Shown: piece by piece, positions 48,608-58,075 of the stretch
How the letters are laid out: the number at the start of each line of letters is the position of its first letter
Position numbering within the stretch: position 1 is the first letter of the stretch
DNA from: Heterocephalus glaber
Lineage: Eukaryota > Chordata > Mammalia > Rodentia > Bathyergidae
Length of the DNA stretch: 64,000 bases
Reading direction: 5' to 3'
NCBI RefSeq assembly: GCF_000247695.1
Contig: NW_004624843.1
Location: 1,126,004 to 1,190,003, forward strand
Program-made: the position numbers and the translations under genes
Notes under the pieces: generated by a model
Seen by the model: only the letters and a program-made list of their open reading frames with translations
Databases searched by the model: none
What the model was told of the DNA's origin: nothing

Positions 48608-51600
48608 CTACTGGCGGTCCTCTGGCTGCTTCTGGAAACTGATGCTGGCATAGGCGCTTAAATCCTCACTGGAGCGGCTGGTCGAGCTGCTCTCACTGCT
48701 GCCCAGGGGATGATGAGGGGGTGGGGGAAGAGGAGCCTGCAGCTGAGAGGGGCGCTCCTGAGGGCGCTGTTTCAAGTCTTTGACCAAATCCAGGTCTATG
48801 TAGTGAAGACCATTTTCCAAACCCCCAGCTGCTGCACAAGCTTGGGCCGTGTCCTTGGGGGCACCCCCTTGCTCCCCAGGTCTTGGCCACACGTTCTCAA
48901 ACGAAGCAGAACTGTGGCGTTTCACATCCTCGCTGCTGCTGCTGCTGCCACCACTGCCCCCTACTGCAGCCCCCCCTCCAAAGGGCACCGTGTTGCCCGC
49001 ACGGGTGGCGGCAGGTGTTGAGGAGAAGGTTTCGGAGCTATGCCTCCGCCGACACCCTGGTGCGTCCGCGCGGATCACTTTGGCACTCTGGTTGCGGTTG
49101 GGACTGAGGTTCACCCTGGTGAAGGCGCTCACGCCCCCAGGTCCCTGTGGGCCCCCCAGCAGGGAGGAGTGGGCCGCCAGCTCAGCTGCTCCTTGAGGTG
49201 CTGTGGGGGAAGCAGGGGCTGCCGAAGATGAAGAGGGGGCAGCCACGGTGGCCCTGGGCAGGCTCACCTCCTCTGCAATGCCTGTCCGCATGTCAGCATA
49301 GCTGACGGGCGTGACTGGTGAGGTGTCCACGTAGTTCTGGCGAGGACAACCCATCTGCATGGTCATGTAGTCCCCCCGGCTGCTGGGCACTGCCCGGGTA
49401 GGCCTGCAAACGCTGGCAGCCCCCGGGGGAGCAGGGCCCGCTCTGCCCGTCTCTGCCCCACTACTCTCCTGCCAGGCTGCCCTCCGGCCAGGCCCCAGGT
49501 CCATGTTCATGTACTCCTCGGTGCCAGTCTCTTCCTCCCTGGGAGCCGGCTGGAGCTGACACCGGACAGAAGGGAAACTGCGGGAAGCCATGGGACCAGA
49601 GAAGTAGCCAGGCTGGCCGCTCCCAAATTCAATATTCACATATTCTCCTGGGCTCTTGGGCTCTGGAGGGTGCACCAGGGGCGGCTGCTGCTGCTCCCGA
49701 GCCCGAGGTAAGGTGCTGGCCTTGGGATCCCCCAGGGACAGCCTGGTGGGCCGGGCCAGGCGGCTGTTGCTCTGCGCAGCTGTGTCCACCTTTCGAGGCA
49801 GACGGGGCTGCAGGACGTGATGGTGGGGATGCGGGGGACCGGCCTCCGGCCTCGCCCCGCAGTAACCTCCACCCAGACTGTCGCTGCTGGTGGAGGACGA
49901 AGAATCTTCCGCCGCTGCAGCGTAGAGAAGACGACCAGAGCTGGAGGAGAGGCGGAGGTGCTGGTGCCGGGCACCTTCCTCCGGCTCCCCAGGCCGCTGG
50001 GTATGCTTAAAGGACCTTGGCAATGAGTAATAGGAGAGGACGGGCTTGTGCTGGGGGTCCTCGGAGCCGTAATAGCAGTCAGAGGGGCTGCTGGTGTTGG
50101 AGTCCCCAACTGGCGACATGTTCATGTAGTCGCTGGTACAAGGCAGGAGCTTGCTGCCACCGCTCTCCACAGGGGGCCTGGGGTGAGACAGGGCATGAGA
50201 GTGGTGGCCCCCAACTCCATTCGTCCACAGCTTCCCATAGCTACTCCCGGAAGGGGCGGCGCTAATGCTGCTGCTGCTGCTGGACCCGCCTCCGATGTCC
50301 GGGGAGCAGCTGCCGCTGGGAGACATCATCATGTAGCCGTTGGGGTCGACCCTCTGGGGATGGCGGCGGATAGGGTTGATGATCTGCTGAGGGGCCGACA
50401 CGCTCTTGGGACTCATGGGCATATAGTCCCCGCTGCCCTTTCGGCTGCCAGGCACTGGGGCCACCCCTGGAGACATGGGCATGTAGCCGTCATCGGTGTG
50501 CAGGCCGGAGCTGTCTGGGCGGGGGTGGCCCCCACGCTGCTCCATCGGGTGCATCTCCAGGCCCTCCTCAGGGTAGGAGTGGGTGGGCACAAAGGCGGAG
50601 TGCCGGTAGCTGGGCAGTCGGCCTCCACTGCCACCTCCTGGCGGGTAGGCAGGCATCATCTCCGTGTACTCCTCAATGGACGCCACGGAGGACTGCGAGG
50701 GCGTCTTCTGGTGGGAGATGGTCGGGGACGTCCCTGCTGAGTGAGTCCTCTTCCGGAACCGATTCTCCAGGTCCGCAGCACTGGCGGCTTCCTCCCCAGC
50801 CAACGCCGGGCTGGTGCCCAAGCCAGCTCCGGGGAGGTAGCGGTGGCCATTGCCACCCCGGGACAAAATGTAGTGACCATTGGGAGCCGTCAGGGTGGAG
50901 GCCCCCTTGCCGCCCATGCAGATGTAGTTGCTCAGCTCCTCCTCTCCACGGGCTGGTGGGGTGTGGCCCAGGGAGTCCGGGGTGACACTGCGGAAAGAAC
51001 TTCGGAAATCACAGGGACTCGAGCCGTACTCATCAGAAGAGATGAAACCGCCATCGCTGGGGGAGCCTGAAACCGAAGCACTGGAGCGCCTGGGAAAGAG
51101 GCAGTCTGAGGTGGAGCCGTGGCCGCTGGTGCTGCTGGAGGACAGGCTCACGGGGCTGGTGGCCGAGGGTGAGCAGCGAGAAGACGGCATGGGGATGGAG
51201 CGGCTGTGGTTGAGTGGGGGGTGCAGCCGGGAGCTGCCCCGATGCCGGTGGGCATGGGTCCTGTTAGTACTGGGACTCACAGGACTGCCATCCACCGAGG
51301 CTGGCCGGGACATGGTGCCCTCACCGTCGCTGGAGGCGCGCACGCGGAAAGACCCGGGCTTCCCGCCCACCATGCTGGCCGGAGAGGTGGCGGTGATGCT
51401 CTCGGTGCGGGACCGGCGGGTCAGTCCCACCTGGCTGGGCGGGGGGTTGTTGAGATGGTGCCTGCGCAGGGGAACGCTGATGGGGTTGGAGCAGTTGGAT
51501 GAGGACTGACTCTTGCTGCGGGGGCGAAACTCGTCGCTCATAGCCCGCATGGCTTCCAGGATGGTCTCGTGCATGTTCTGGGCCACCACCGAGTCGTCCA

Positions 51601-52318
51601 CCTGCATCCAGAACTCCCCGGGCCCTGTCACAGCGGAGCGGCCCACCTCAATGAAGAAGAAGTTCTCTGAGTGGCCGCAGCGCCTGATGTTCATCAGCTG
51701 CAGCACCACGGCCGCCGCCTCCGAGTTCAGCTTCACGAAGCTGATGGTCTTGCTGGTCAGGCAGAGGCGGTAGATGCCGATCAGGTTCTTTGTCTGACCC
51801 AAGCCCTTGGGTTTCAGGATCACCTGCCAGACCTCCTTGAACGCAGGTCCGGGGGGCACATCTCCGTAGCTCAGGTCCTCCCCGGCCTCGCCAACGCCAG
51901 AGCTGCCGCTGCAGCTGCCCCCGCCGCCTCCGGCCCCGGGGACTGCGGCCCCATCGTGGTGGCCCTTGGCTCGGTTGTGCAGCTGCAGGAGAGCCTGGTA
52001 CCAGCTGTCTTGCTCGGCCTCGCTGTCCGCCGCAATGGCAAAGTGCTCGTCCCGGGTGTAGAGAGCCACCAGGTGCTTGTTCTTGGAGTCAGCCCGCTTG
52101 TTGATGTTGAAGCAGGTCTCCAGGGGGATAGAGCGTTTGGGGGCGCTCGACTTGTGCCGCCACTTCTTCTCATTCTCGTAGTACTCCAGGCGCGCCGGGC
52201 CCCCGGCCTCGCTGGCAGCCCGCAGCACGAAGAAGCGCTTGTGCATGCTCTTGGGTTTGCGCAGGTAGCCAACCTTGCGCACGTCCGAGAAGCCATCGGT
52301 ATCTGGAGGGCTCGCCAT
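48608..52318 (-). CDS. IRS1: Insulin receptor substrate 1 (complete CDS, single exon, 1236 aa)
   Basis: IRS1 is a cytoplasmic docking protein phosphorylated by the insulin and IGF-1 receptors; it recruits PI3K p85, GRB2 and SHP2. The frame opens with MASPPDTDGF and ends QPEDRQ-stop. A PH domain spans about residues 12-115 and a PTB domain about 160-264. Visible tyrosine sites are Y465 (YICM), Y551 (YTEM), Y612 and Y632 (YMPM), Y662 (YMMM), Y731 (YMNM), Y893 (YVNI, GRB2 type), Y936 (YMNM), Y984 (YMTM), Y1007 (YADM), Y1173 (YIDL) and Y1223 (YASI); the last two are the SHP2-type pair. The inhibitory serine region RRSRTES (S307) is present. From memory human IRS1 is 1242 aa, so this copy is full length apart from small indels, for example only QQQ at 876-878 where human has a longer Gln run. 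The start has A at -3 and G at +4, a strong Kozak context. No frameshift or missing docking site was seen. Confidence 0.98.
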   Translation of the reverse strand: MASPPDTDGFSDVRKVGYLRKPKSMHKRFFVLRAASEAGGPARLEYYENEKKWRHKSSAPKRSIPLETCFNINKRADSKNKHLVALYTRDEHFAIAADSEAEQDSWYQALLQLHNRAKGHHDGAAVPGAGGGGGSCSGSSGVGEAGEDLSYGDVPPGPAFKEVWQVILKPKGLGQTKNLIGIYRLCLTSKTISFVKLNSEAAAVVLQLMNIRRCGHSENFFFIEVGRSAVTGPGEFWMQVDDSVVAQNMHETILEAMRAMSDEFRPRSKSQSSSNCSNPISVPLRRHHLNNPPPSQVGLTRRSRTESITATSPASMVGGKPGSFRVRASSDGEGTMSRPASVDGSPVSPSTNRTHAHRHRGSSRLHPPLNHSRSIPMPSSRCSPSATSPVSLSSSSTSGHGSTSDCLFPRRSSASVSGSPSDGGFISSDEYGSSPCDFRSSFRSVTPDSLGHTPPARGEEELSNYICMGGKGASTLTAPNGHYILSRGGNGHRYLPGAGLGTSPALAGEEAASAADLENRFRKRTHSAGTSPTISHQKTPSQSSVASIEEYTEMMPAYPPGGGSGGRLPSYRHSAFVPTHSYPEEGLEMHPMEQRGGHPRPDSSGLHTDDGYMPMSPGVAPVPGSRKGSGDYMPMSPKSVSAPQQIINPIRRHPQRVDPNGYMMMSPSGSCSPDIGGGSSSSSSISAAPSGSSYGKLWTNGVGGHHSHALSHPRPPVESGGSKLLPCTSDYMNMSPVGDSNTSSPSDCYYGSEDPQHKPVLSYYSLPRSFKHTQRPGEPEEGARHQHLRLSSSSGRLLYAAAAEDSSSSTSSDSLGGGYCGARPEAGPPHPHHHVLQPRLPRKVDTAAQSNSRLARPTRLSLGDPKASTLPRAREQQQPPLVHPPEPKSPGEYVNIEFGSGQPGYFSGPMASRSFPSVRCQLQPAPREEETGTEEYMNMDLGPGRRAAWQESSGAETGRAGPAPPGAASVCRPTRAVPSSRGDYMTMQMGCPRQNYVDTSPVTPVSYADMRTGIAEEVSLPRATVAAPSSSSAAPASPTAPQGAAELAAHSSLLGGPQGPGGVSAFTRVNLSPNRNQSAKVIRADAPGCRRRHSSETFSSTPAATRAGNTVPFGGGAAVGGSGGSSSSSEDVKRHSSASFENVWPRPGEQGGAPKDTAQACAAAGGLENGLHYIDLDLVKDLKQRPQERPSQLQAPLPPPPHHPLGSSESSSTSRSSEDLSAYASISFQKQPEDRQ

Positions 52319-52403
52319 GCTGCCGCCGCCGCCGCGGAGCAGAGGGAGGCGCCGAAAAACAACTGGGTGGGGGACGGAGGCTCCTCGCCGCAGCCCCGCA
52401 CAT
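52170..52403 (-). other. Overlapping out-of-frame upstream ORF (77 codons) crossing the IRS1 start
   Basis: An ATG at 52401-52403 lies 85 nt upstream of the IRS1 ATG, in another frame, and its ORF stays open past the IRS1 start to a stop at 52170. Its context is weak (T at -3, T at +4) while the IRS1 ATG is strong, so leaky scanning should let most ribosomes through. Overlapping uORFs generally repress the main frame. I do not know whether it is conserved. Confidence 0.5.
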
Positions 52404-52588
52404 GCAAACAGGGCTGGAGGCAGCAGAAACCCCGACTCCGAAATCCACGCCGCCCCCCGCGCTGGAGAGGGAGGGGCCGCCCGAGGAGGACGCGGTGGCT
52501 GCGCCAGGGAAGAGCCCGGTCGGAGTTCACGGGCGTTTCAAGCCCGAGGGGGAGGCAGTGCGCCCGGGGCGAGCGCAGCCGCGATCCT

Positions 52589-52642
52589 CTAAGAGCCAAG
52601 TCTCCCCTCGGCCGCCACAGCCGAGAAGCAGCGAGGACGCAT
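52589..52642 (-). other. Short upstream ORF in IRS1 leader (17 codons)
   Basis: An ATG at 52640-52642 runs 17 codons to TAG at 52589-52591, about 270 nt before the IRS1 start. The context is moderate (G at -3, C at +4). Nothing in the peptide is recognisable. Confidence 0.5.
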
Positions 52643-52907
52643 CCCTCTCCGCCTCCGCCGAGGTCCCGCGCGGGGAGGGAGCGGCGGCCGGGTCCCCGCG
52701 TGGCCCCTCCAGTCGCGCGCGCCTTCCCTCCTGAGTTCCCCTCTGGAAGTAGCGATTCCCGAGGCAAATTAAATATCCTTGGGCAGGGGGAGGCGGGCTG
52801 CCAAGTCCCAACGTTGCACGGGGCTCTCCCTCCTCCTCCTTCGCCGACTCCTCCGCCTCCTCCCACCCCCAGCCGTCCCCGCCGCCACCAGCCGCCCAAA
52901 TACCAGC

Positions 52908-53066
52908 TCAGTCGCGGAGACCGCGGCGCTGCGGCTGTCGCTGCCGCCGTCCGCGGACGCGTCCTCTGCAGCCCACGCTGGAGCCCATCTCGGCGGGCGG
53001 GGGGAGTGGCTCTTCCACGCGAGACGCTACCGGGCAGCCAGGGACAGTCCGGAGGGACGGGCTCAT
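52908..53066 (-). other. Upstream ORF in IRS1 leader (52 codons; internal ATG gives 26)
   Basis: An ATG at 53064-53066 opens a 52-codon frame that ends in TGA at 52908. A second in-frame ATG at 52986-52988 gives a 26-codon version. The inner ATG sits in a strong context (G at -3, G at +4); the outer one has G at -3 and A at +4. If transcription starts upstream, ribosomes should meet these before the IRS1 start. The peptide is Arg/Pro-rich and I recognise no domain. Its role, if any, would be translational control. Confidence 0.5.
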
Positions 53067-53304
53067 CCCTGCCCCAAGCTCCGGTCGGCGTGGGGGGGGA
53101 GGAGGGCGGACGGGGGAGGGCTGGGAAGGATTCGGGGAAGACGCCTGTTCCCCGGGAGGCGCAGCCGCCGCAGTTACTTCTCCCCTCCCTCCTCCTCCTC
53201 CTCTTTGGAGAGTTGCCGAGAGCCCCAACCAAAACAAGCGCCGGCGTCTGGCTCCGCGCGCCGGCCCCCTCCGACCGCGCGCCGTCTCACTCGGAGGAGA
53301 AAAG

Positions 53305-53310
53305 CACGTG
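53305..53310. promoter_or_regulatory. CACGTG E-box near the expected IRS1 transcription start
   Basis: A perfect palindromic CACGTG, in the wider context GTCACGTG on the minus strand, lies in the CpG island. Such sites bind USF, MITF/TFE and MYC/MAX family factors. Function here is inferred only from the motif and its position. Confidence 0.4.
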
Positions 53311-53725
53311 ACGGAGCCTCCGCGCTCGGCAGCCGGGCCACCGCCGGGAGGCTCCCGCCCGGGTCTCCACATTCCGGGCCGAGCCCGCCCCGCGCCCGCC
53401 CCTCTCCGCCCCCCTCCGCCCCCCGGCCGTGCAGCGGAGGCGCCCGCGCCCGGCCTCTGTGCGCAGCGCTCTGGCAGCGCCCCTGCGCGGCCGGCTGCCC
53501 CGGCGCAGCGCCACGCAGGGCGCCCCCGGCCCGCAGGAATCCCCGCGGCGGGCGCGGGCGGGGTGTTTGGGTGGCTACCCGAAAGCACGAGGGGAGTCTG
53601 GGAAAACTGGAGGGGGCGAGCGCGGGAAGACGCAGGAGTGAGGGTGGGGGCGGCGGGGGGGCACTGCGGCTGCGGCGCCCCGAGTGGGGGGCCTGGGGAG
53701 GAGGGGCGCGCGGGCTGGGCTGCAT

Positions 53726-53742
53726 CTTACCTAGCAGGTAAG
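53726..53742. promoter_or_regulatory. Palindrome carrying splice-donor consensus on both strands
   Basis: Seven-base arms CTTACCT / AGGTAAG flank AGC. On the plus strand this reads CAG|GTAAGG (intron start 53738), on the minus strand TAG|GTAAGA (intron start 53730). It sits at the outer edge of the CpG island. A plus-strand transcript starting divergently from the IRS1 promoter could use it as its first donor. No transcript evidence is available here. Confidence 0.3.
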
Positions 53743-54599
53743 GTCGACCCCTCGGAGGGAGGTTTCAAGTCCAGGCTTTTCCTCCTCCAATAAATACAAG
53801 AGCTGGGGTTTCGGCCTCAGGGTGATAGAACAGGCCCTAGAGAGGAGATCTAAATTTTTATAAGGATTTCTGAGGGACATCCGAGCCAGCCTGCCACCTT
53901 AGAGTCCCCGGATTTGCCACCCTGAGGCACCTCGGAAGAAGAGGGTTCGCCAAGGGCGTCACGATGGCGGGGGTCATGGCCGCTCCGGACTCAGAACGGG
54001 GGTCCCCGGGAAGCCTCGCGTCTGGCACTACGGGATTAGCTGCCAGTCAACTAGGGAGAAAATGGACAGATCACACTTTCTCCCTCTTCCCCTGAACGCC
54101 TCAGGGAGCAGAGACTCGAACCCAGGGCCGCGGGCAGGGGATGGGGGATGAGAGAGGAATGAGATGTTCTTTATCACCTTCCCACGTCTCTCTGTGATTT
54201 TTTAAAAAAGATGTCAAAGATCTACGGAGGACGGCTCCTAAGACCAAAACTCGACTGTGCAAATACCGGCTGAAATGTTTGTTTCACACACAGCTTCCAC
54301 ACCCACTGAACCACCCTATAAATTTTTAACCTTGACCACAAGGATAAGCGAGAGAAAACAAGGATGGTGCCAGCTGAACAGTACAGGCAAATGGTACTTC
54401 AGGAGCAGGGCGGGTCGGGAGCCCGGGTGTAGCTGCCGGACCTCTCACTGGGATACCTTGCGGTGTCTCGCCACAAGCAAACGCTCCCCCAAAGTTTTCT
54501 GTGGGGGTTAAGGTGACCTAAAAAGTAGTTTCTCCCTGCCTGCCCAGCTTGGCATCAGAGACCTACAAAGATGACATTTGCCACTCTGTTTAGTGCGGT

Positions 54600-54870
54600 C
54601 TTATTTTTCTACTCCAGTCCGGACCCGTTTGGGGTTTCCGCCCCTTCCTGCGCGGGGGACCCTCCTCGGCTCGCAGGCACTGCAGGATGCTCGCGGGGAA
54701 ACGCCGCAGTCCGGGCGCTGGGCGTGCTCGAAGGCCGGGACTGTCTGGGTCGCCTGCGAGCGCGCCTCGGCCTAACGCGGGGATGGGGGCGGGGCTAGTT
54801 TCCTGGTGCAACCAGCTGATTGGCGGGGCTGCCTGTCCTTCAAATCCTGCACTGCAGCGGTTGTGGGGAG
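54600..54870. promoter_or_regulatory. GC-rich upstream block with GC boxes and CCAAT box
   Basis: About 2.4 kb upstream of the IRS1 ATG, CpG density rises again. A GC box lies at about 54785-54795, an inverted CCAAT (ATTGG) at 54819-54823 and another GC box overlaps it at about 54822-54828. This spacing is typical of NF-Y/Sp1 promoters. It could be a distal IRS1 promoter/enhancer or the promoter of a separate upstream transcript. Confidence 0.45.
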
Positions 54871-55700
54871 AGAGGGTGAGGGTACCAAGGTAGGTTGCAA
54901 AACGTTGTTTAAAAAAAAAAAAAAAAGATAAGGAAGGAGGAAAAAAAAACATAGGCGCCATTCAGCGGCTTTCAATAGGTGAACTGCAGGTCACAGCATC
55001 TGCAGAGGGGCTTTTCCCCACCGAAACCTGGGCATCTCTGGTGTCTCCTCTCACCTTGTTCCAGGTTCCCGCAGCCCGTCCTAAATCCCTTACTGAGTAC
55101 GTGTTGAATTGAAAGCCCTCCCCCTTCTTCTCCTCTGACAGCTTGGCGATGCGGGCACACGTGCCCACTACCGCGAGGCTATAAATAGCAGATAATTTGG
55201 AAATGGTAACCAGGCAGCAATAACAGGGATCGACATCTTGGGGGTGGCGAATGCTTTATGCGGACCGCGGAGGAGTCTGTGGAGTAGAGACTCCGGGAGT
55301 GAGAGCCCAAACGCAACCCTGGGCAAGAAGAGAGAAAGATAATAAAAGAGGTGTTTACTGGTAACAATGTAATCTAGATAAGGCCAAAGGGCTTTTTACA
55401 GGTTTGATGTTTAGCCTGAAGGGTGGGCGGGTAGTTCACATTTTGTAGGAAAACAATTCAAATTCGTAGACTCACTTTTCAAAAATGACTTTCTCCCTAC
55501 CCCATACCGTCCCCCCCTCCTGTCCCTCTTCAGAAAATAGAAAAAAAAAAAGCTAAATAAAGGGAATTTACCTCTATGAGAAATAAAATACTATTTCCTG
55601 GAAGGAGGGGAAAACTGAAAGATCCATTTAATTTGCAAACATTTTACAATTATTCTTTCCCGAAAGGCTAAGACTTTGATCATATAAGGCAAATGTTGGG

Positions 55701-55795
55701 GCCGGGGGTGTGGCACCGTGGTAGAGGACTTGCCTGTCAGTCACTTCAGGGCCTAGAGTCCAATCCCCAATACCACAAAACAAACAATAACAAAA
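55701..55795 (+). mobile_element. ID-like SINE
   Basis: GGGGGTGTGGCACCGTGGTAGAGGACTTGCC ... GTCCAATCCCCAATACC with a CAAA-rich tail. Confidence 0.7.
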
Positions 55796-56639
55796 ACTTA
55801 TTACTATAAATGCTTTTAAAAAATGTCTGTCCAGTTGCAAGGGATATTTGCTTTAAAAACACAATTTACGTGGCTAAAATATTTGATAGAAATCATGAAA
55901 GGCAGATTTCTGTGACAAATTCTTTTCAGACCAATGAATTTCAATGTGAAAGATAATCACTGATCGTAGGATGTTGTTGCCATTTTTTCGCTCTGCTAAT
56001 GTTTTACTACCCATGTTTCAAGTGGTTAATATTTATTATAATTTTACTATAGCGAGTTGAATTGTTCTCTAGTTTTTTTTAATAGGTTCAGATAACTAGA
56101 AATGCAAATTCATATTTGGTTCATATGATATACAGAATAGAAAGAGATGCTTTTGTAGAATCTAACTGAAGCAATGTTGAGCAGATACATGTATTATGCT
56201 GTCACCTTATGCTGAATTAGTCTTGTGTATTGTAATGGCACTGTAAGAGTCACTTCCAACTGAAAATTCGCAGAAATGGAAAAGCAACCTAGTACCAAAA
56301 TATGTTACTCAATGCTGCCATCTATAGGACAGTTAGAGACAATTTGTATAATAAATAGGGTAAAGTGCATTTTTAAAGAGCTGAAATAATGATTAAAAAC
56401 ATTGCCAGAGCTATGTTGATATCATTAACGAACTTGACATGTCATCGGTGTATTTTTGAGTAATACAAGGCCAACTAGGTTTAAAATGGAAATAATGGAT
56501 CCAGAAAATTATATAAAATATATAAATTATTACCTATATCCCTAAAGAGCTTGAGTTGGGTGAAGATGTAACTAATCATTTGAAAATTATAAAAGCATTT
56601 TATATGCAAATGGATGTTTTCCTTAAGATCAATGAGTCG

Positions 56640-56775
56640 TGTCAGGCGTGGTGGTGTACATCTGTAATCTCTGCACTAGGCAGGCTGAAGCAGGAGAATT
56701 GCTTTGAGTTGAGATCACTCTGAACCACATAGCAAGATCCAGCCTCAAAAAACAAAACAAAGCAAAACAAAATCA
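56640..56775 (+). mobile_element. B1-type SINE
   Basis: CAGGCGTGGTGGTGTACATCTGTAATCTC, GGCTGAAGCAGGAGAATTGC and CACATAGCAAGATCC lead into an (AAAAC)n tail. Confidence 0.75.
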
Positions 56776-56861
56776 ATGGGTCATGACTGGAGGAGCTGTT
56801 TAAATATTAGCACCTCATAATTCATTTTGCAATTTAGAAAAATACTTGAGGGAAAATGAAA

Positions 56862-56930
56862 ACCAGGGACCAAACTCAGGACCTTGTGCTGGTGAGTCAG
56901 GAGTGGCACCACTGAGCTAAATCTCCTTGT
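56862..56930 (-). mobile_element. tRNA-derived SINE, antisense
   Basis: ACCAGGGACCAAACTCAGGACCTTGTGCTGG ... CACCACTGAGCTAAATCTCC. Confidence 0.75.
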
Positions 56931-57244
56931 AGATTTTTAATGCATATATTACATAGTAACAAATATTTGAATGCATACTTTGCAAGTTGATAGGAAATAT
57001 ATAAAATGAGATCACTTCCTACAGTTTTAATGATGATCATGAGAGGTACAAAATAAAAATAATTGATGTCTAAAGTTGTGTAACTCTTTAATATCAAATA
57101 ATGGTATTTACTCAAACAGATGGAGATCATGGGGATGAAATAACTAAGGAAATTTTTATGGTGCAGAAGAGCCTTAAGCTTGAACTGTTAGGGTGGTTGT
57201 AACTCAGATAAGTGATTAACAGGTTTTATTTCGATTCAGAGCTT

Positions 57245-57350
57245 TTGAAGCACTTATGTGTTACGCATTAGGCTAGGCACTGAGGATTTAGATCCCTAAG
57301 ACATGATCCTGCTCACAGAAACCTTATGGTGAAGATTGGCAACAAGTGAC
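57245..57350 (-). repeat. L2 relic, antisense
   Basis: GAAGCACTTATGTGTTACGCATTAGGCTAGGCACTGAGGATTTAG resembles the inverted L2 3' end. Confidence 0.5.
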
Positions 57351-57609
57351 CATAATTAGAGATCATAATGATCTCTTTTGTGGAAAAGTGGGCATAGGGT
57401 GAATGAAATCACATTATAACCACTTACCTCCCATCTTAAGTCATCAGTCACAAACAGTGCCATTTGGGAGTCTGGAAGTTTCTTCTCCCTTTAAAAACTT
57501 TTCTTTTGTAATTAATATCTTTCATCCTTTTGAATTAAAAAAAGAGAATTTAAAAAGATGCATACAGGAGAATTATAAGTGAGGTAGAAGGTCACAACTG
57601 ATCTGATAA

Positions 57610-57775
57610 TTTACTAGACCACGCTTCCCAGACCTGAGGATCTTCTTAAATGCAGTCCTGCTTCAGAAGGTGCAGGGCGGGCTGAGCATGATCTGTGTGC
57701 TGCTGATTACCCTGGTGGCATCACCCTTCAGCAGTGCAGCTCTCGTGACTTTCAGCTAGTTGAAAGGCACGAGGA
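57610..57775 (+). repeat. MER5A-like hAT relic (diverged)
   Basis: GCTTCCCAGACCTGAGGATCTTCTTAAATGCAG ... CAGAAGGTGCAGGGCGGG recalls the MER5A consensus; the rest is diverged. Confidence 0.4.
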
Positions 57776-57991
57776 CATGGCACTGTAAAGTGCAAGCCGA
57801 GAACTTGCATTTCAGGATTTTATACATTCAAAGATAACAACAGAAGTAATGATTCTACTTAACTCAAGCATCATTGCATTTGGGGCTTCTCTTCAATCAC
57901 AGGTATCAAATCTTTCTGAGAAGTGTGAAGAGTTTCCTTCTCTCTTCAATGTTTAATGTTTTCCAAAGTGTAACTTAAAATACAGATTTCA

Positions 57992-58075
57992 GGTTAGTGA
58001 TGTAGCTCAGTGGCAAAGCATTTGCCTATATGTGGTTTTGATACCCAGCAATGCAAACACAAAACAAAACAAAAG
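57992..58075 (+). mobile_element. ID-like SINE
   Basis: TTAGTGATGTAGCTCAGTGGCAAAGCATTTGCC ... TTTTGATACCCAGCAATGC and an ACAAAAC tail. Confidence 0.7.

Larger units (their letters stand above)
52319..53400 (-). other. IRS1: IRS1 5' untranslated leader (5' end approximate)
   Basis: This GC-rich stretch lies directly upstream of the IRS1 ATG inside a CpG island and has no convincing TATA box. IRS1 leaders are known to be roughly 1 kb long, so transcription should start somewhere around 53.2-53.5 kb, probably at several points. The leader holds upstream start codons at 53066, 52988, 52642 and 52403 (minus strand), described separately. The 5' limit given is an estimate and not a mapped site. 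Confidence 0.6.
51700..53720. promoter_or_regulatory. IRS1: CpG island spanning the IRS1 promoter, leader and CDS start
   Basis: CpG dinucleotides are dense from the 5' part of the CDS through the leader to about 53.72 kb, while flanking DNA is AT-rich. This is typical of a TATA-less housekeeping-type promoter. A CACGTG E-box at 53305-53310 (GTCACGTG on the minus strand) is a plausible USF/TFE-type site close to the expected transcription start. GCC/CGG runs at about 52321-52338 sit just before the ATG. Confidence 0.85.

Noticed and set aside
51871..53232. 453-codon minus-strand frame overlapping the IRS1 start
   Set aside because: Alternative frame of the IRS1 leader and 5' CDS; low-complexity translation and no suitable independent start. 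Only the ATG-initiated uORFs are kept.
51671..53311. 546-codon plus-strand frame antisense to IRS1
   Set aside because: It overlaps the IRS1 CDS and GC-rich leader on the opposite strand; composition is Arg/Pro/Gly-rich, no domain is visible and long frames are expected opposite GC-rich coding DNA.
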